Notes: generated by a model not told the origin, from the sequence alone. Shown: positions 43,414 to 53,689, counted from the stretch's first letter. The stretch: DNA of 64,000 bases from Lutispora saccharofermentans (GCF_024363565.1 NZ_JAJEKE010000001.1:1-64000); one strand, 5' to 3'. Program-made: numbers and translations.

Positions 43414-45417
43414 TTAAATCATCGAATTTGAATCAATAATAAGCGCTACTTGTCCATCTCCTAATATTGTTGCACCTGCAATATTCCTTATACCCGCTAA
43501 ATACTTTCCTAAAGATTTGATCACTATTTCTTGCTGACCAATCAAGCTGTCTACTATAAAGCCGGAGCTTTTCTCTCCTTTTTTTACTATTACTACAGTC
43601 AATTCGTTTGAATCCTTTTCATCATCTTTTACATCAAGAACATGGGACAGCCTTACAATAGGGAGAACTCCATTTCTATACAGTATCACTTCTTGTCCTT
43701 GTACAATTCTTATGCTATTTTTTTCAATTGAAGTGATCTCCTTTATTGAATTTAAAGGTATAGCATATTTCTCGCTTCCTATGGTTACCAAAAGCGCTTG
43801 AATTATAGCTAAGGTCAAAGGCAGTCTTATTATAAATTTGCTGCCTGCATTGGCTGAAGTTTCTACTTCTACAGTTCCTCCTAATGATTCTATTTTTGTT
43901 TTCACTACATCCAGTCCTACACCTCGGCCGGAAACATCTGATACTACATCGGCAGTGCTGAAGCCTGGCCTGAAAAGTAGATCGACTGCTTCCTTTTCAT
44001 TCAATGCACCAGCTTCCGCCTGGCTGATCAACTTATTCTCAACAGCTTTTTTCTTGACTTTACTAACATTAATGCCTTTACCATCGTCTTCAACTTCAAT
44101 AACCACACTATTGCCGTCTTGAAATGCTCTCAGCGCAACACTTCCCGCCGGAACTTTCTTATTGTTTATTCTCTCCTGCTTATCTTCAATACCATGGTCA
44201 ATGGCATTCCTTATTAAATGTATGAGAGGATCTCCAATCTCGTCTATGACCGTCCTGTCTAATTCAGTTTCTTCCCCGCTGATATGCAGGTTAACCTCTT
44301 TTCCAAGCTCTCTTGACAAATCTCTTACCATTCTCGGAAATCTGTTAAATACCCTTTCAATGGGTACCATTCTTACCTTCATTACAGCATCATGAAGGTT
44401 TGTTGTAATTCTCTCCAAATATTCAACAGCTTCAGTCATATTTTGATCTCTCGTGTCGGAATCAACGCCTTCCAGCCTAGTTTTGATGATTATCAGTTCG
44501 CTCACCAGGTTCATGAGATTGTCCAATCTATTAATATCTACTCTGACCGTTTTGCCTATTTTATTCTTCTTTGCATGAGCTTCTTCTGAATCTTCCTTGT
44601 TCTCTTCAACTTGCTCAGCCTCTGCAACTGCAACCTCTTTTGAGGAAGCTTCGAAGGCTTTCGTCACTTCCTTCAGTTCCTCAATCACAATCTCATCTAT
44701 CTCAGATATAGACATAAGGTCATCCTTTACTTTGTCTTTGCCTTCACTGGTGATCACTGCCAACTTAAAATTGTTATCAAACTTTTCATCTTCTATATCT
44801 TCTACTGAAGGGAAGGACTTAAAGACTTCAGCATATTTTTCCAAGCTTTTAAATACAAGAAAAGCTCTGGCGGATTTAAGCATACAATCTTTTGATAAAA
44901 TAACCTCAATTTTAAATACCTTCATTCCCTGAGCTAAGGCTTGTACAATTATATTTTCATCATACTGATTTAACGCGAAATTAGATATAGCAACGCTGTT
45001 ATCGGCATCCTGCCTTTCATGGGCCGGCAAGTCCTTATTATAAATAATATTGTTCAACTTATTCTTCAGAGGATCAATATTTTTATCCATCTCTTTGCCG
45101 GTTTCTGATATGCAGTTGACAGATCCTTCTAAAAAGTCTAAACACTCAAACAAAACATCCAGTATTCCCGAATTGATCGTCAATCTTCCATTTCTAACTT
45201 CATCCAGTATATTCTCCATCTCATGGGTAAGATTCATTATAGCATTAAATCCCATTGTACCTGCCATACCCTTCAAAGTATGAGCTGATCTGAATATTTC
45301 ATTTAGAAGATTATTATCGTTTGGATTGTTTTCAAGTCCTAAAAGATTTTGATTTAGATTTTGCAAGTGCTCTTGAGCTTCTTCTATGAAAATTTCCAGA
45401 TACTGATTAATATCCAT
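43414..45417 (-). CDS. cheA: Chemotaxis histidine kinase CheA
   Basis: CheA, 667 aa. HPt domain with phosphorylated His46 (RSAHTLKGMAGTMGF); a P2 response-regulator-binding region (about 165-250); the P3 dimerisation helices; P4 kinase with N-box HLIRNAIDHGIED and G boxes DDGKGI and GRGVGLDVVKTKIE; P5 CheW-like. ATG at 45417 with SD GGAGG. cheB, found just upstream in Bacillus, is replaced here by a PilZ gene. Confidence 0.98.
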   Translation of the reverse strand: MDINQYLEIFIEEAQEHLQNLNQNLLGLENNPNDNNLLNEIFRSAHTLKGMAGTMGFNAIMNLTHEMENILDEVRNGRLTINSGILDVLFECLDFLEGSVNCISETGKEMDKNIDPLKNKLNNIIYNKDLPAHERQDADNSVAISNFALNQYDENIIVQALAQGMKVFKIEVILSKDCMLKSARAFLVFKSLEKYAEVFKSFPSVEDIEDEKFDNNFKLAVITSEGKDKVKDDLMSISEIDEIVIEELKEVTKAFEASSKEVAVAEAEQVEENKEDSEEAHAKKNKIGKTVRVDINRLDNLMNLVSELIIIKTRLEGVDSDTRDQNMTEAVEYLERITTNLHDAVMKVRMVPIERVFNRFPRMVRDLSRELGKEVNLHISGEETELDRTVIDEIGDPLIHLIRNAIDHGIEDKQERINNKKVPAGSVALRAFQDGNSVVIEVEDDGKGINVSKVKKKAVENKLISQAEAGALNEKEAVDLLFRPGFSTADVVSDVSGRGVGLDVVKTKIESLGGTVEVETSANAGSKFIIRLPLTLAIIQALLVTIGSEKYAIPLNSIKEITSIEKNSIRIVQGQEVILYRNGVLPIVRLSHVLDVKDDEKDSNELTVVIVKKGEKSSGFIVDSLIGQQEIVIKSLGKYLAGIRNIAGATILGDGQVALIIDSNSMI

Positions 45418-45491
45418 TTGTCATACCTCCATATATAGTAAGTTTTGTGTTACCAGGCAATTTAATAGTAATGCATGGTGAATAGCACGGA

Positions 45492-46172
45492 TTATATCAA
45501 TCCTTTTTTTAGCAGCTTCCTCTGTTCCTGAAAAATAAACTTTGTAAGTACCTTACTATCTGCTTTTCCCAGATCCTTAAACCTTGCTCCATATTCATAT
45601 AAATGAGATTTTTCTATATTGTACTGCTTCCGCACTATTACAGCTCTGAGCTTCATCGTGGTATCAGATTCAAAATCCATCTCCAATTCCAGCAAATTAT
45701 TTATATCCATCTCTTTTCTGGCATAGAACATAATGCCGCCTTCACTTATATCTGTTAAAATTCCTTCGTCGTACTCAGGGATTTCTTCATCGCTGTCTAT
45801 TTGAGAAACAACTCTATATTTAATAGGTTTTACTATTTTTAGCCTATAGAAATTTCTTCTTTGAACTCTTTTAGGTTCAGATGTTATCTTGAGCTTTAAA
45901 ACCGGTATGCTTTCATAATTTTTGTCAATAACAACTGCTGAGAACTCAAGAACAGCATCTTGCTTATTTATTATTAGCTCTATTCTTTCTCCGTTCAAAA
46001 TATATATGGTATTCCTTTTATACATAGGAAAAAGTATTTCTATGATATCATCATTTTCAATATTTGCTACCTGGCTTGCATATGAATAAGAATTTTCCTT
46101 ACCTATTGTTTTTACTTGCACTTTATCTCCAATACTAAAGAATTTATTCAATGATACCGTAAGAACCACCAC
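45492..46172 (-). CDS. ycgR: YcgR-type PilZ c-di-GMP-binding flagellar brake protein
   Basis: A 226-aa protein with an N-terminal YcgR-like barrel and a C-terminal PilZ domain. The c-di-GMP motif RxxxR is RNFYR (Arg106 and Arg110), and the second motif D-x-S-x2-G is DISEGG (from residue 141). Probably slows the motor at high c-di-GMP by contacting the stator or switch. The start codon is one of two adjacent GTGs (46172 or 46169), both very near the SD AGAGGGG. Sits between flhG and cheA. Confidence 0.88.
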   Translation of the reverse strand: MVVLTVSLNKFFSIGDKVQVKTIGKENSYSYASQVANIENDDIIEILFPMYKRNTIYILNGERIELIINKQDAVLEFSAVVIDKNYESIPVLKLKITSEPKRVQRRNFYRLKIVKPIKYRVVSQIDSDEEIPEYDEGILTDISEGGIMFYARKEMDINNLLELEMDFESDTTMKLRAVIVRKQYNIEKSHLYEYGARFKDLGKADSKVLTKFIFQEQRKLLKKGLI

Positions 46173-46180
46173 CCCTCTTA

Positions 46181-47107
46181 TCAGCTAAAAAACCACTTTA
46201 GCTTATTTACAAATAATCTGATGCCGTATCCTTTATCATGTTTATTAGTTTTAATATCAACTAGAGCTTCTGCAATTAAAGAAATATCGATAGAGGCTTC
46301 AGATCCCTCAAATGATATAACAAAAGGCTGCTGCATTTTTACTGCTTTTGGTATATTGACATCGTTGGACACATATCCCAATTTTTTAACCGATAGTCCT
46401 AAAAATCTTGAGCATACATCGCATAAATTGTCTAAAATATTGGCTGCCTCCCTAGAATTTTCTGCCCTATTCAATAATAGCTTTACATCTTTAGTTTTAT
46501 CCTTTTGAGATATAATTTTTATCAAAGCATAAGCATCAGTGATGGAAGTAGGTTCTGAAGTCGTCACTACTATAACCTCTTTAGCCGCATAAATAAAACT
46601 CAGCACTTGATCAGATACGCCGGCGCCAGTATCAATAAAAATTATATCTGCCTCTTCATCCAGCTTCCCGAGTTCAACGAGAAGATGGGCTAATTGCTCA
46701 TTTGTAATTTTTATCAGATCCCGTAAACCTGAACCGCCAGAAATAAATCTTACGCCATTAGGACCTTCCTCTAAAACATCATAAATACCTTTTCTATAAT
46801 TTATAACATCTGAAAGATTGTATTTAGGGATAATCCCTAAAGCAACATCAACATTTGACAGACCTAAGTCTGCATCAATTATTATCACTCTAAGCCCTAA
46901 CTGAGACAATTTTATCGCAAGGTTTATTGTTATATTGGTTTTTCCTACTCCGCCCTTACCGCTGGTAATAGTTATTACTCTGGCATTTTTTTTAGATTTA
47001 TCTATAAAATCCTTTGATATATCAGAATCATCAAAAGAGTTATTAAGACCTCCCTTACTATTAAGCTTTTCAACAATATCCCGTAATTTACCTGCTTGAT
47101 CCTTCAT
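46181..47107 (-). CDS. flhG: FlhG/YlxH, MinD-like ATPase
   Basis: MinD-type ATPase of about 308 aa that controls flagellar number and placement with FlhF. Deviant Walker A SGKGGVGKTNITINLAI, switch II-like VIIIDADLGLSNVDVALG, and IIFIDTGAGVSD. ATG at 47107 with SD AGGTGAT (the GTG at 47119 fits less well). Its start overlaps the flhF 3' end. Confidence 0.94.
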   Translation of the reverse strand: MKDQAGKLRDIVEKLNSKGGLNNSFDDSDISKDFIDKSKKNARVITITSGKGGVGKTNITINLAIKLSQLGLRVIIIDADLGLSNVDVALGIIPKYNLSDVINYRKGIYDVLEEGPNGVRFISGGSGLRDLIKITNEQLAHLLVELGKLDEEADIIFIDTGAGVSDQVLSFIYAAKEVIVVTTSEPTSITDAYALIKIISQKDKTKDVKLLLNRAENSREAANILDNLCDVCSRFLGLSVKKLGYVSNDVNIPKAVKMQQPFVISFEGSEASIDISLIAEALVDIKTNKHDKGYGIRLFVNKLKWFFS

Positions 47108-48287
47108 ATAATTTATCACCTAACAAAGAATTGATTATTTTGCTTTTATCTGCAACTTCTATATCATCAGGCACACTTTGACCATATGTCAAATATGATA
47201 AAGGCTTTTTTGTCATATAAGAGAGATTTACTATTGCTCCATAGCTGGAGGTTTCATCGAGTTTTGTAAAGAGCAATTTATAATCTTCAAGGAAGCTATA
47301 ACTGTTCAGTATATCCCGGCAATCCGACATTTTTGTTCCAGCGCTGATCACTAAATATACCTGACTTTCTATATCGGAATCTAAAAGATGCTTTAATTCC
47401 ATTAACTGATACTTATCCTTATGACTTCTTCCTGCAGTATCTACCATTATGATATCCTCTTCCTTATAATTTTCAACCGCAGATGCAAATTCCTGCGGTG
47501 AGTATACAACAGTCAATGGAATTCCTATTATATCGCTATAAGTTCTTAACTGTTCAACTGCAGCGATCCTATATGTATCAGAAGTAATAAAACCGACCTT
47601 TTTCTTTTTCGTCAATGTATATAGCGCCGCAAGCTTTGCCATTGTCGTGGTTTTCCCTACACCGGTAGGCCCTATGAAAACAGCAACCTTTTTGGGTTCT
47701 GTGTCAACATTCTCATTTTCTAAAGTAATAAGGTCCAATAATGTATTATGGATAAAATTTCTTATAAAGTCTTCGCTGCTTTGTAAATCCATTGTCAATT
47801 TTTCAATTTTATCCTTAAGCTTTTCTATAATTTCTTCATCGACTTCTGCATTTCTTAATCTCAGGATATATTGCTTAGCAATATCTGATATACTGTCTTC
47901 ATCCAGCTTTATTACCTTATATACCTTGTTCAACATGCTCTTTATTTCATTAAACTCTTGCTCCATGCTCTTGGTTTCATTGCTATTGTTTAAATATGAA
48001 TTCTTTATGCTGTTCATGCTTTCTTTAAAAGATTCCGGCTTGTTCACCAAGCTCTCACTTCTTATGCCTGAGCTGTATTCCTTAATATCCTTTCTTTCGT
48101 TCGGGCTGCTTCTTTCATAATCATCAACCGCTGCAACCACTTCAATAATAGGTTTGGAGAATAGGCCTTTAAGCCCTCTTTTTTTTATTTTCCTGGTGTT
48201 GATAATAACAGCATCTTTGCCCAATTCAGTTCTCACTTTTTGCAGAGCTTCTTGTACCGTATCTCCAATATATCTTTTAACTTTCAT
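47088..48287 (-). CDS. flhF: Flagellar SRP-like GTPase FlhF
   Basis: FlhF, 399 aa, SRP-family GTPase that sets flagellar location. Basic N-terminus (MKVKRYIGDTVQEALQKVRTELG), an acidic linker, NG domain with P-loop IGPTGVGKTTTMAKLAAL, DTAGRSHKD and TKLDETSSYG. ATG at 48287 overlaps the flhA stop (TAATG). Confidence 0.96.
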   Translation of the reverse strand: MKVKRYIGDTVQEALQKVRTELGKDAVIINTRKIKKRGLKGLFSKPIIEVVAAVDDYERSSPNERKDIKEYSSGIRSESLVNKPESFKESMNSIKNSYLNNSNETKSMEQEFNEIKSMLNKVYKVIKLDEDSISDIAKQYILRLRNAEVDEEIIEKLKDKIEKLTMDLQSSEDFIRNFIHNTLLDLITLENENVDTEPKKVAVFIGPTGVGKTTTMAKLAALYTLTKKKKVGFITSDTYRIAAVEQLRTYSDIIGIPLTVVYSPQEFASAVENYKEEDIIMVDTAGRSHKDKYQLMELKHLLDSDIESQVYLVISAGTKMSDCRDILNSYSFLEDYKLLFTKLDETSSYGAIVNLSYMTKKPLSYLTYGQSVPDDIEVADKSKIINSLLGDKLYEGSSR

Positions 48288-50317
48288 TAAATACTCACCA
48301 TCCCAATAGATTGAACTTCAATTGAAGGATCTATTTCATTATAAGATAATACTATAAGGCCTGGAGCAACTCCTTCGGCTATCCTTTTAAAATACATCCT
48401 CACCATTGGTGACGTCAATATCAATGGCTGCTCACCTATCGACATAAATTTTTGTATTTCCTTCATAAGACTTGCTGCAATGCTTTGTGTTGCTTGAGGA
48501 TCAATAGATATATATGAACCATAATCCGTCTGCTGAACAGAGTCAACAATAGTCTGTTCCAATTCCTGAGCCAGGGTTATAACTTTTACTTTCTTGTTAT
48601 TTATAAACCTTTTTGTTATTGCCCTGCTCATAGATTGCCTTACATATTCTGTAAGCATATCTGTATCTTTTGTCAGAACTCCATAATCCGCCAAAGCTTC
48701 CATTATAGTAACCAAATCTCTTATCGATATATTCTCCTTCAGTAAATTGGTCAGCACTTTATGAATTTCTCCAAGGCTCAGTATCTTAGGCAGTACCTCA
48801 TCTACCAAAGCCGGATAAGATTCTTTTATATTATCTAAAAGCTTTTGCACATCCTGTCTTCCCAACAATTCTGCCGAATGAGCTTTAATCACCTCTGTTA
48901 AATGGGTAGCAATGATCGATGGAGGATCCACAACGGTATAACCCATCATTTCCGCCTTTTCCCTTTGGCTTTCGTTAATCCATACGGCGGGCAAACCAAA
49001 AGCAGGCTCCACTGTCTTTATGCCGTCTAAATCGCCTTCAGCAGTGCCGGGATTCATAGCTAGATAGTTGTCAAACATTATTTCTCCATTTGCTACGTCT
49101 GTACCCTTTATTTTTATTACATATTCGTTTGGCTTCAATTGAATGTTATCTCTAAGTCTTATGATCGGAACCACTATTCCCAGGTCTAAAGCACATTGCC
49201 TTCTTATCATAACGAGCCTATCGAGCAAATCACCGCCTTGGTTTGCATCGACAAGAGGCAATATGCCGTATCCAAATTCCAGTTCAATCGGATCTACCTG
49301 CAACAGTGACATTACATTTTCAGGCTTTCTGATTTCATCTGCTTCGTTGCCCTGATCCCTTATTTCCTGCTCCATCTCAGCTTCTTTTATAGTTTTCTGC
49401 AGGGTGTAGGCCATAAAAGACAACAATCCGGAAAGAATTATATTAGGTAAAGGCGGCAAGCCTGTAAAAGCTAATATAATCAATACTCCGCTGGCGATAT
49501 AGAGCGCTCTTGGCTGGGAAAACAACTGCTTGATCATCTCATTTCCAAGATTTGACTCTGATGCGGCTCTTGTAACGATTATACCTGTGGCTGTAGAAAT
49601 CAAAAGAGCAGGTATCTGGCTGACCAAACCATCACCAACAGTAAGATTGGTATAGATTGCTGCCGCCTCTGTCATTTCCATGCCTTTTTGAAGTATACCG
49701 ATTGCAAAGCCGGCAGAAATATTGATTATAGTAATGATTATACCTGCTATTGCGTCTCCCTTTACAAATTTGCTCGCTCCATCCATGGCACCATAGAAAT
49801 CCGCTTCTCTTTGAACTTTCTTTCTTCTATCTTTAGCTTCTCCCTCACTGATCAACCCGGAATTCAGATCCGCATCTATTGCCATCTGTTTTCCGGGCAT
49901 AGCATCCAGGGTAAACCTGGCTGATACTTCAGCAACCCTTTCAGCACCCTTTGTTATTACCATAAACTGAATAACTACAATAATAAGGTATATTATTATA
50001 CCAACGATGGAGTTGCTTCCTATAACAAAATTACCAAAAGCTTCAATAACATTCCCTGCATCAGCATTTCCCAGAATCAGTCTGGTTGAAGAAATATTTA
50101 ATGACAACCTAAACAAGGTCGTTATTAAGAGCAATGAAGGAAAAATAGAAAATTGCAGAGGTTCCTTTATATACATCGCTATTATTAAAATTATAAGAGA
50201 CAAAGAAATATTTATTGTCAGCAATAAATCCATCAAAAAAGTAGGTATGGGAATGATAATCAATAATACTATCGCAATCACTGCTATGGCAACTATTATA
50301 TCTCCAAATTTAAACAA
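48287..50317 (-). CDS. flhA: Flagellar export gate protein FlhA
   Basis: FlhA, 676 aa. Eight N-terminal membrane helices (to about residue 310) with the FHIPEP-type motif NISSTRLIL and the loop AMPGKQMAIDADLNSGLI, then the cytoplasmic ring domain that receives cargo and chaperones (VVDPPSIIATHLTEVI). TTG at 50317 with SD AGGAGG 9 nt upstream. Follows flhB and precedes flhF. Confidence 0.97.
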   Translation of the reverse strand: MFKFGDIIVAIAVIAIVLLIIIPIPTFLMDLLLTINISLSLIILIIAMYIKEPLQFSIFPSLLLITTLFRLSLNISSTRLILGNADAGNVIEAFGNFVIGSNSIVGIIIYLIIVVIQFMVITKGAERVAEVSARFTLDAMPGKQMAIDADLNSGLISEGEAKDRRKKVQREADFYGAMDGASKFVKGDAIAGIIITIINISAGFAIGILQKGMEMTEAAAIYTNLTVGDGLVSQIPALLISTATGIIVTRAASESNLGNEMIKQLFSQPRALYIASGVLIILAFTGLPPLPNIILSGLLSFMAYTLQKTIKEAEMEQEIRDQGNEADEIRKPENVMSLLQVDPIELEFGYGILPLVDANQGGDLLDRLVMIRRQCALDLGIVVPIIRLRDNIQLKPNEYVIKIKGTDVANGEIMFDNYLAMNPGTAEGDLDGIKTVEPAFGLPAVWINESQREKAEMMGYTVVDPPSIIATHLTEVIKAHSAELLGRQDVQKLLDNIKESYPALVDEVLPKILSLGEIHKVLTNLLKENISIRDLVTIMEALADYGVLTKDTDMLTEYVRQSMSRAITKRFINNKKVKVITLAQELEQTIVDSVQQTDYGSYISIDPQATQSIAASLMKEIQKFMSIGEQPLILTSPMVRMYFKRIAEGVAPGLIVLSYNEIDPSIEVQSIGMVSI

Positions 50318-50330
50318 AGCTGTTTTCCTC

Positions 50331-51425
50331 CTACTTATTTTTTAAACTATATACGAATGCCAATAGCTCAGCAACGGCCTGATACATCTCAACAGGTACT
50401 TGCTGGCCAATCTCTGTTGTCTTATATAATGCTTGAGCTAAAGGCTTATTTTCAACAACAGGCACATTGGACTGCTTAGCCGCATCCTTTATTCTATGTG
50501 CAATTAAATCTTTTCCCTTAGCTATAACAATAGGGGCATCAGAAATTTCTGAATCATATCTTATTGCTATTGCATAATGAGTGGGGTTTGTGATTATCAC
50601 ATCCGCTTTAGGTATCTCTGCCATCATTCTTCTTAATGATAATTGCCTTTGCTTTTCTTTTATCTTTGATTTGACTTGAGGATTACCTTCAACCTGCTTG
50701 TATTCTTCCTTAATTTCTTGTTTTGACATTTTAAGGTTCTTCTCAAAATCCCATAATTGATAACCATAATCAAACACTGCTAAGACCAACAAGACTGCGG
50801 ATGCTCTCATTCCTATGGTAATTATTGCATTTCCTATAAAGCTTACAGAAGAATTTATATCCATATATATCAATTTAGAAATCATCAGATAATTATCTCT
50901 TAAAAAGTCATATATGAAATAACCAATCAGCAATATTTTCAAAGATGCTTTAATCAATTCTACCAGAGAGTTTTTAGAAAACACTCTCTTAATCCCCTCT
51001 AAAGGGTTGAGCTTATTAAAATTTGGTGTCAGCGGTTTAAAAGAAAAAATAAAACCAACCTGTAAATAATTCGCTATAAGCGATGCCAATGCAGCTACTC
51101 CTAAGATAGGAAAGATGATTACCATAAACGCCCACACCGATTGAATAAAAATATTATGCAAATTTTTTGCTTCATACAGCCCATCAACATTGCTGAATAT
51201 AGTAAGGAATTTATTCATGATAAAAGCTAAATTATCATATATAAATCCTGATAGTGTTTTAATACACCAAAACATTAACAATAACAAAACAGCTGAAACT
51301 ACTTCTCTGCTTTTAGCTACTTGCCCTTTTTCCCGTGCTTCTCTTCTCCTCTTAGGCGTGGCTTTCTCAGTTTTTTCCTCCGAGAAAAGAGTAAGGTTTA
51401 TAACAAATCTGCGCAAATCAATCAT
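50331..51425 (-). CDS. flhB: Flagellar export switch protein FlhB
   Basis: FlhB, 364 aa, which switches the export apparatus from hook to filament substrates after self-cleavage at NPTH (Asn280, ITNPTHYAIAIRY). N-terminus has EEKTEKATPKRRREAREKGQVAKS, then four membrane helices. The ATG at 51425 overlaps the fliR stop by 4 nt (ATGA); a TTG at 51416 is a weaker alternative with better SD spacing. Confidence 0.97.
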   Translation of the reverse strand: MIDLRRFVINLTLFSEEKTEKATPKRRREAREKGQVAKSREVVSAVLLLLMFWCIKTLSGFIYDNLAFIMNKFLTIFSNVDGLYEAKNLHNIFIQSVWAFMVIIFPILGVAALASLIANYLQVGFIFSFKPLTPNFNKLNPLEGIKRVFSKNSLVELIKASLKILLIGYFIYDFLRDNYLMISKLIYMDINSSVSFIGNAIITIGMRASAVLLVLAVFDYGYQLWDFEKNLKMSKQEIKEEYKQVEGNPQVKSKIKEKQRQLSLRRMMAEIPKADVIITNPTHYAIAIRYDSEISDAPIVIAKGKDLIAHRIKDAAKQSNVPVVENKPLAQALYKTTEIGQQVPVEMYQAVAELLAFVYSLKNK

Positions 51426-52207
51426 CCTTTAGCCATGCTCTGGATAATAATGCTAATGTAAGCAAACATACGCTCAAACAAATAATCTAAAGTGTTGGAA
51501 AAGCCAGGCATAATAAGCAATAATGCTAAAAGTCCCAAAGCAATTTTCATAGGCAAACCAACTATGAATACATTCATTTGAGGAACAGTTCTAGATAATA
51601 TACCTAGAGCAACCTCAGAGATCAAAACAGCTGCAATAATTGGAAATCCAATCTTTAAAGCAATGGAAAATGTTTCAACAAACACTGTAACAAGATTATT
51701 TACAAGGCTTTCGGTAAGTAAAAAACTGTTTATTGGCACAACATTATAGCTTTTAACCAGAGCAGAAAATAAAATATGATGTCCGTCAACAAGCAAAAAC
51801 ACTAAGATGGCAAATATATATAAGAAATTTCCTACAAGAGGAACTTGAATATTGCTCTGGGGGTCCAGCACATTGACCATCCCAAATCCAATTTGCGCAT
51901 CAATCATCTGTCCTGCAACAAACATGGCTGCAAATACCATATAGCTGACAAATCCAATAATAACCCCCACAAGAAACTCCTTAAAAACAATGATGCTGAA
52001 ATCAATAAGGCTGGTGTATTCTATCGCAACGTTTCCAAATAGGGGAGCGATCGTAAAAGTAGAAAATACAGCCAGTCCGACTTTTAAATAAGAAGGCATA
52101 TTTTGCCTTCCGAATACTGGACTTATTACAAATAATGAAGTCATCCTCACAAGCACCAAAAGATATATGATAAACTTATTTATAAATAACTCTGTTATTT
52201 CACTCAT
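51422..52207 (-). CDS. fliR: Flagellar export protein FliR
   Basis: FliR, 261 aa, six hydrophobic helices, part of the FliPQR export gate. VRMTSLFVISPVFGRQNMPSYLKVGLAVF and the QIGFGMVNVLDPQSN loop are typical. Operon: fliQ-fliR-flhB, with a 4-nt overlap to flhB. Confidence 0.95.
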   Translation of the reverse strand: MSEITELFINKFIIYLLVLVRMTSLFVISPVFGRQNMPSYLKVGLAVFSTFTIAPLFGNVAIEYTSLIDFSIIVFKEFLVGVIIGFVSYMVFAAMFVAGQMIDAQIGFGMVNVLDPQSNIQVPLVGNFLYIFAILVFLLVDGHHILFSALVKSYNVVPINSFLLTESLVNNLVTVFVETFSIALKIGFPIIAAVLISEVALGILSRTVPQMNVFIVGLPMKIALGLLALLLIMPGFSNTLDYLFERMFAYISIIIQSMAKG

Positions 52208-52211
52208 ATTT

Positions 52212-52481
52212 CTACCTTATAAAAGTATGGATATTTTCAAATAGGCTTATGGTAAACTCTGTTATCATATTTCCCATCCAGGGGCCAAATATAATGAGTG
52301 TGATAAAAATAGTGATCAGCTTTGGTATAAAGGATAACGTCGGTTCTTGTATTTGTGTGGTAGCTTGTATAATGCTGATCAACAGTCCTACTATTAAACC
52401 TAAGCCTAAAATTGGTGCGGATATCATTATTGCCACAGTAATAGCTCTTTGTGCTACATCCATTACGATGCTTTGTTCCAT
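52212..52481 (-). CDS. fliQ: Flagellar export protein FliQ
   Basis: FliQ, 89 aa, two membrane helices, part of the export gate. Sequence includes APILGLGLIVGLLISIIQATTQIQEPTLSFIPKL, the diagnostic family core. ATG at 52481 follows fliP by 16 nt, with an AGAGG SD. Confidence 0.95.
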   Translation of the reverse strand: MEQSIVMDVAQRAITVAIMISAPILGLGLIVGLLISIIQATTQIQEPTLSFIPKLITIFITLIIFGPWMGNMITEFTISLFENIHTFIR

Positions 52482-52497
52482 AAAAACACCTCTTTAG

Positions 52498-53256
52498 CTA
52501 AAAACCTAATAACAAAGATTTTACTATCAAATTCCATCCGTCTACCATAATAAACAGCAATATTTTAAACGGCATGGAGATCATAACAGGGGGCAACATC
52601 ATCATACCCATTGACATAAGCGTACTGGCAACAACCATATCGATGATTAAAAAAGGTATATATAGAAAAAAGCCGATCTGGAAGGCTGTCTTTAATTCAC
52701 TTATAATAAAAGAAGGAATCAATACTTTAGTTGGTATGTCCTCCAGCTTCATTGAACTGTCCATTTGCCCAAGCTTTAAAAACAAGGCCAGATCCTTTTC
52801 TCTAGTATACTTAAACATAAAATTCCTTACAGGCTCTACAGCATTCTTAATAGCAACTTCTTGGCTTATCTTCTCTTCTGTAAATGGCTTTATAGCGGTT
52901 TCATTGATCTCTGTAATAACGGGAGACATGATAAAAAATGTAAGGAACAGCGCAAGTCCTATCAATACCTGGTTAGGCGGCATTTGCTGAGTTCCTATTG
53001 CACTTCTCGTAAAGGACAATACAATGATTATCCTGGTAAAAGAAGTCACCATTATCAACAGAGAAGGAGCCAATGATAAAACTGTAAGAATGAATAATAT
53101 CTGCAAGCTTAAAGCTACTTCTTGGGGTGATTCCGCTGCCTTTACATTAAAATCAATGTTAGGTATAGGGAAAGTAGGCTCAGCATATATGCTGCTGCTT
53201 ATAAGCAATAAAGTTATAATTAAAAATATTATTTTCTTAAAATCTTTTCTATTCAT
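52498..53256 (-). CDS. fliP: Flagellar export protein FliP
   Basis: FliP, about 252 aa, the main export-gate protein. Cleavable-type signal (FLIITLLLISSSIYA), then MVTSFTRIIIVLSFTRSAIGTQQMPPNQ, the family signature, and C-terminal helices. The frame is open 32 codons further upstream, but the ATG at 53256 with SD AAAGGA gives the correct signal peptide and length. It overlaps the fliO stop by 8 nt. Confidence 0.96.
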   Translation of the reverse strand: MNRKDFKKIIFLIITLLLISSSIYAEPTFPIPNIDFNVKAAESPQEVALSLQILFILTVLSLAPSLLIMVTSFTRIIIVLSFTRSAIGTQQMPPNQVLIGLALFLTFFIMSPVITEINETAIKPFTEEKISQEVAIKNAVEPVRNFMFKYTREKDLALFLKLGQMDSSMKLEDIPTKVLIPSFIISELKTAFQIGFFLYIPFLIIDMVVASTLMSMGMMMLPPVMISMPFKILLFIMVDGWNLIVKSLLLGF

Positions 53257-53689
53257 CAGTTTTATTCCTTTTGGCAATGTTTTTAAGCTTCTCAAGGTTT
53301 TGCTTAATACTATACCTATTTTTGTATACGTCAATATTCTCATAGCTATCATCTAAGCAACTGTCAAAATCAATAGGCTCCGAATTCCGGTTCATATCAA
53401 AGGATGAATCCTTCAATAAATCACTTGATAATTTCTCCAATAAGCATACGCCCCGCTGAGAGCTTGATATTAAATAAAATTCGCCGCAAATCTGTACAAT
53501 GTGCAGGTTTTTATCATTTCCAAAGGAGAGTGTCTCAATATGCTTCATCAGCCTATTCTTACCAGTAAACTTTTTCCCAATAAATTTGGTAAAATAATAG
53601 CTTAAACCCAAAATCATCAAGAAAATTATTAAAATAAAAATTAGCTTAAAAAAACCCATAAACACACTTGTTTCATTATAGGCATTCAT
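53249..53689 (-). CDS. fliO: Flagellar biosynthetic protein FliO
   Basis: FliO-like, 146 aa. One membrane helix (LIFILIIFLMILGLSYYFTKFIG) then the small FliO fold (RLMKHIETLSFGNDKNLHIVQICGEFYLI), acidic tail. In other bacteria it stabilises FliP; the adjacent fliP fits. ATG at 53689. Sequence is divergent, as usual for this family; assignment rests partly on position. Confidence 0.85.
   Translation of the reverse strand: MNAYNETSVFMGFFKLIFILIIFLMILGLSYYFTKFIGKKFTGKNRLMKHIETLSFGNDKNLHIVQICGEFYLISSSQRGVCLLEKLSSDLLKDSSFDMNRNSEPIDFDSCLDDSYENIDVYKNRYSIKQNLEKLKNIAKRNKTDE

Noticed and set aside
53257-53352. A 32-residue upstream extension of FliP
   Set aside because: It overlaps the fliO coding end in another frame and would place sequence before the signal peptide; ATG 53256 with SD is clearly better.
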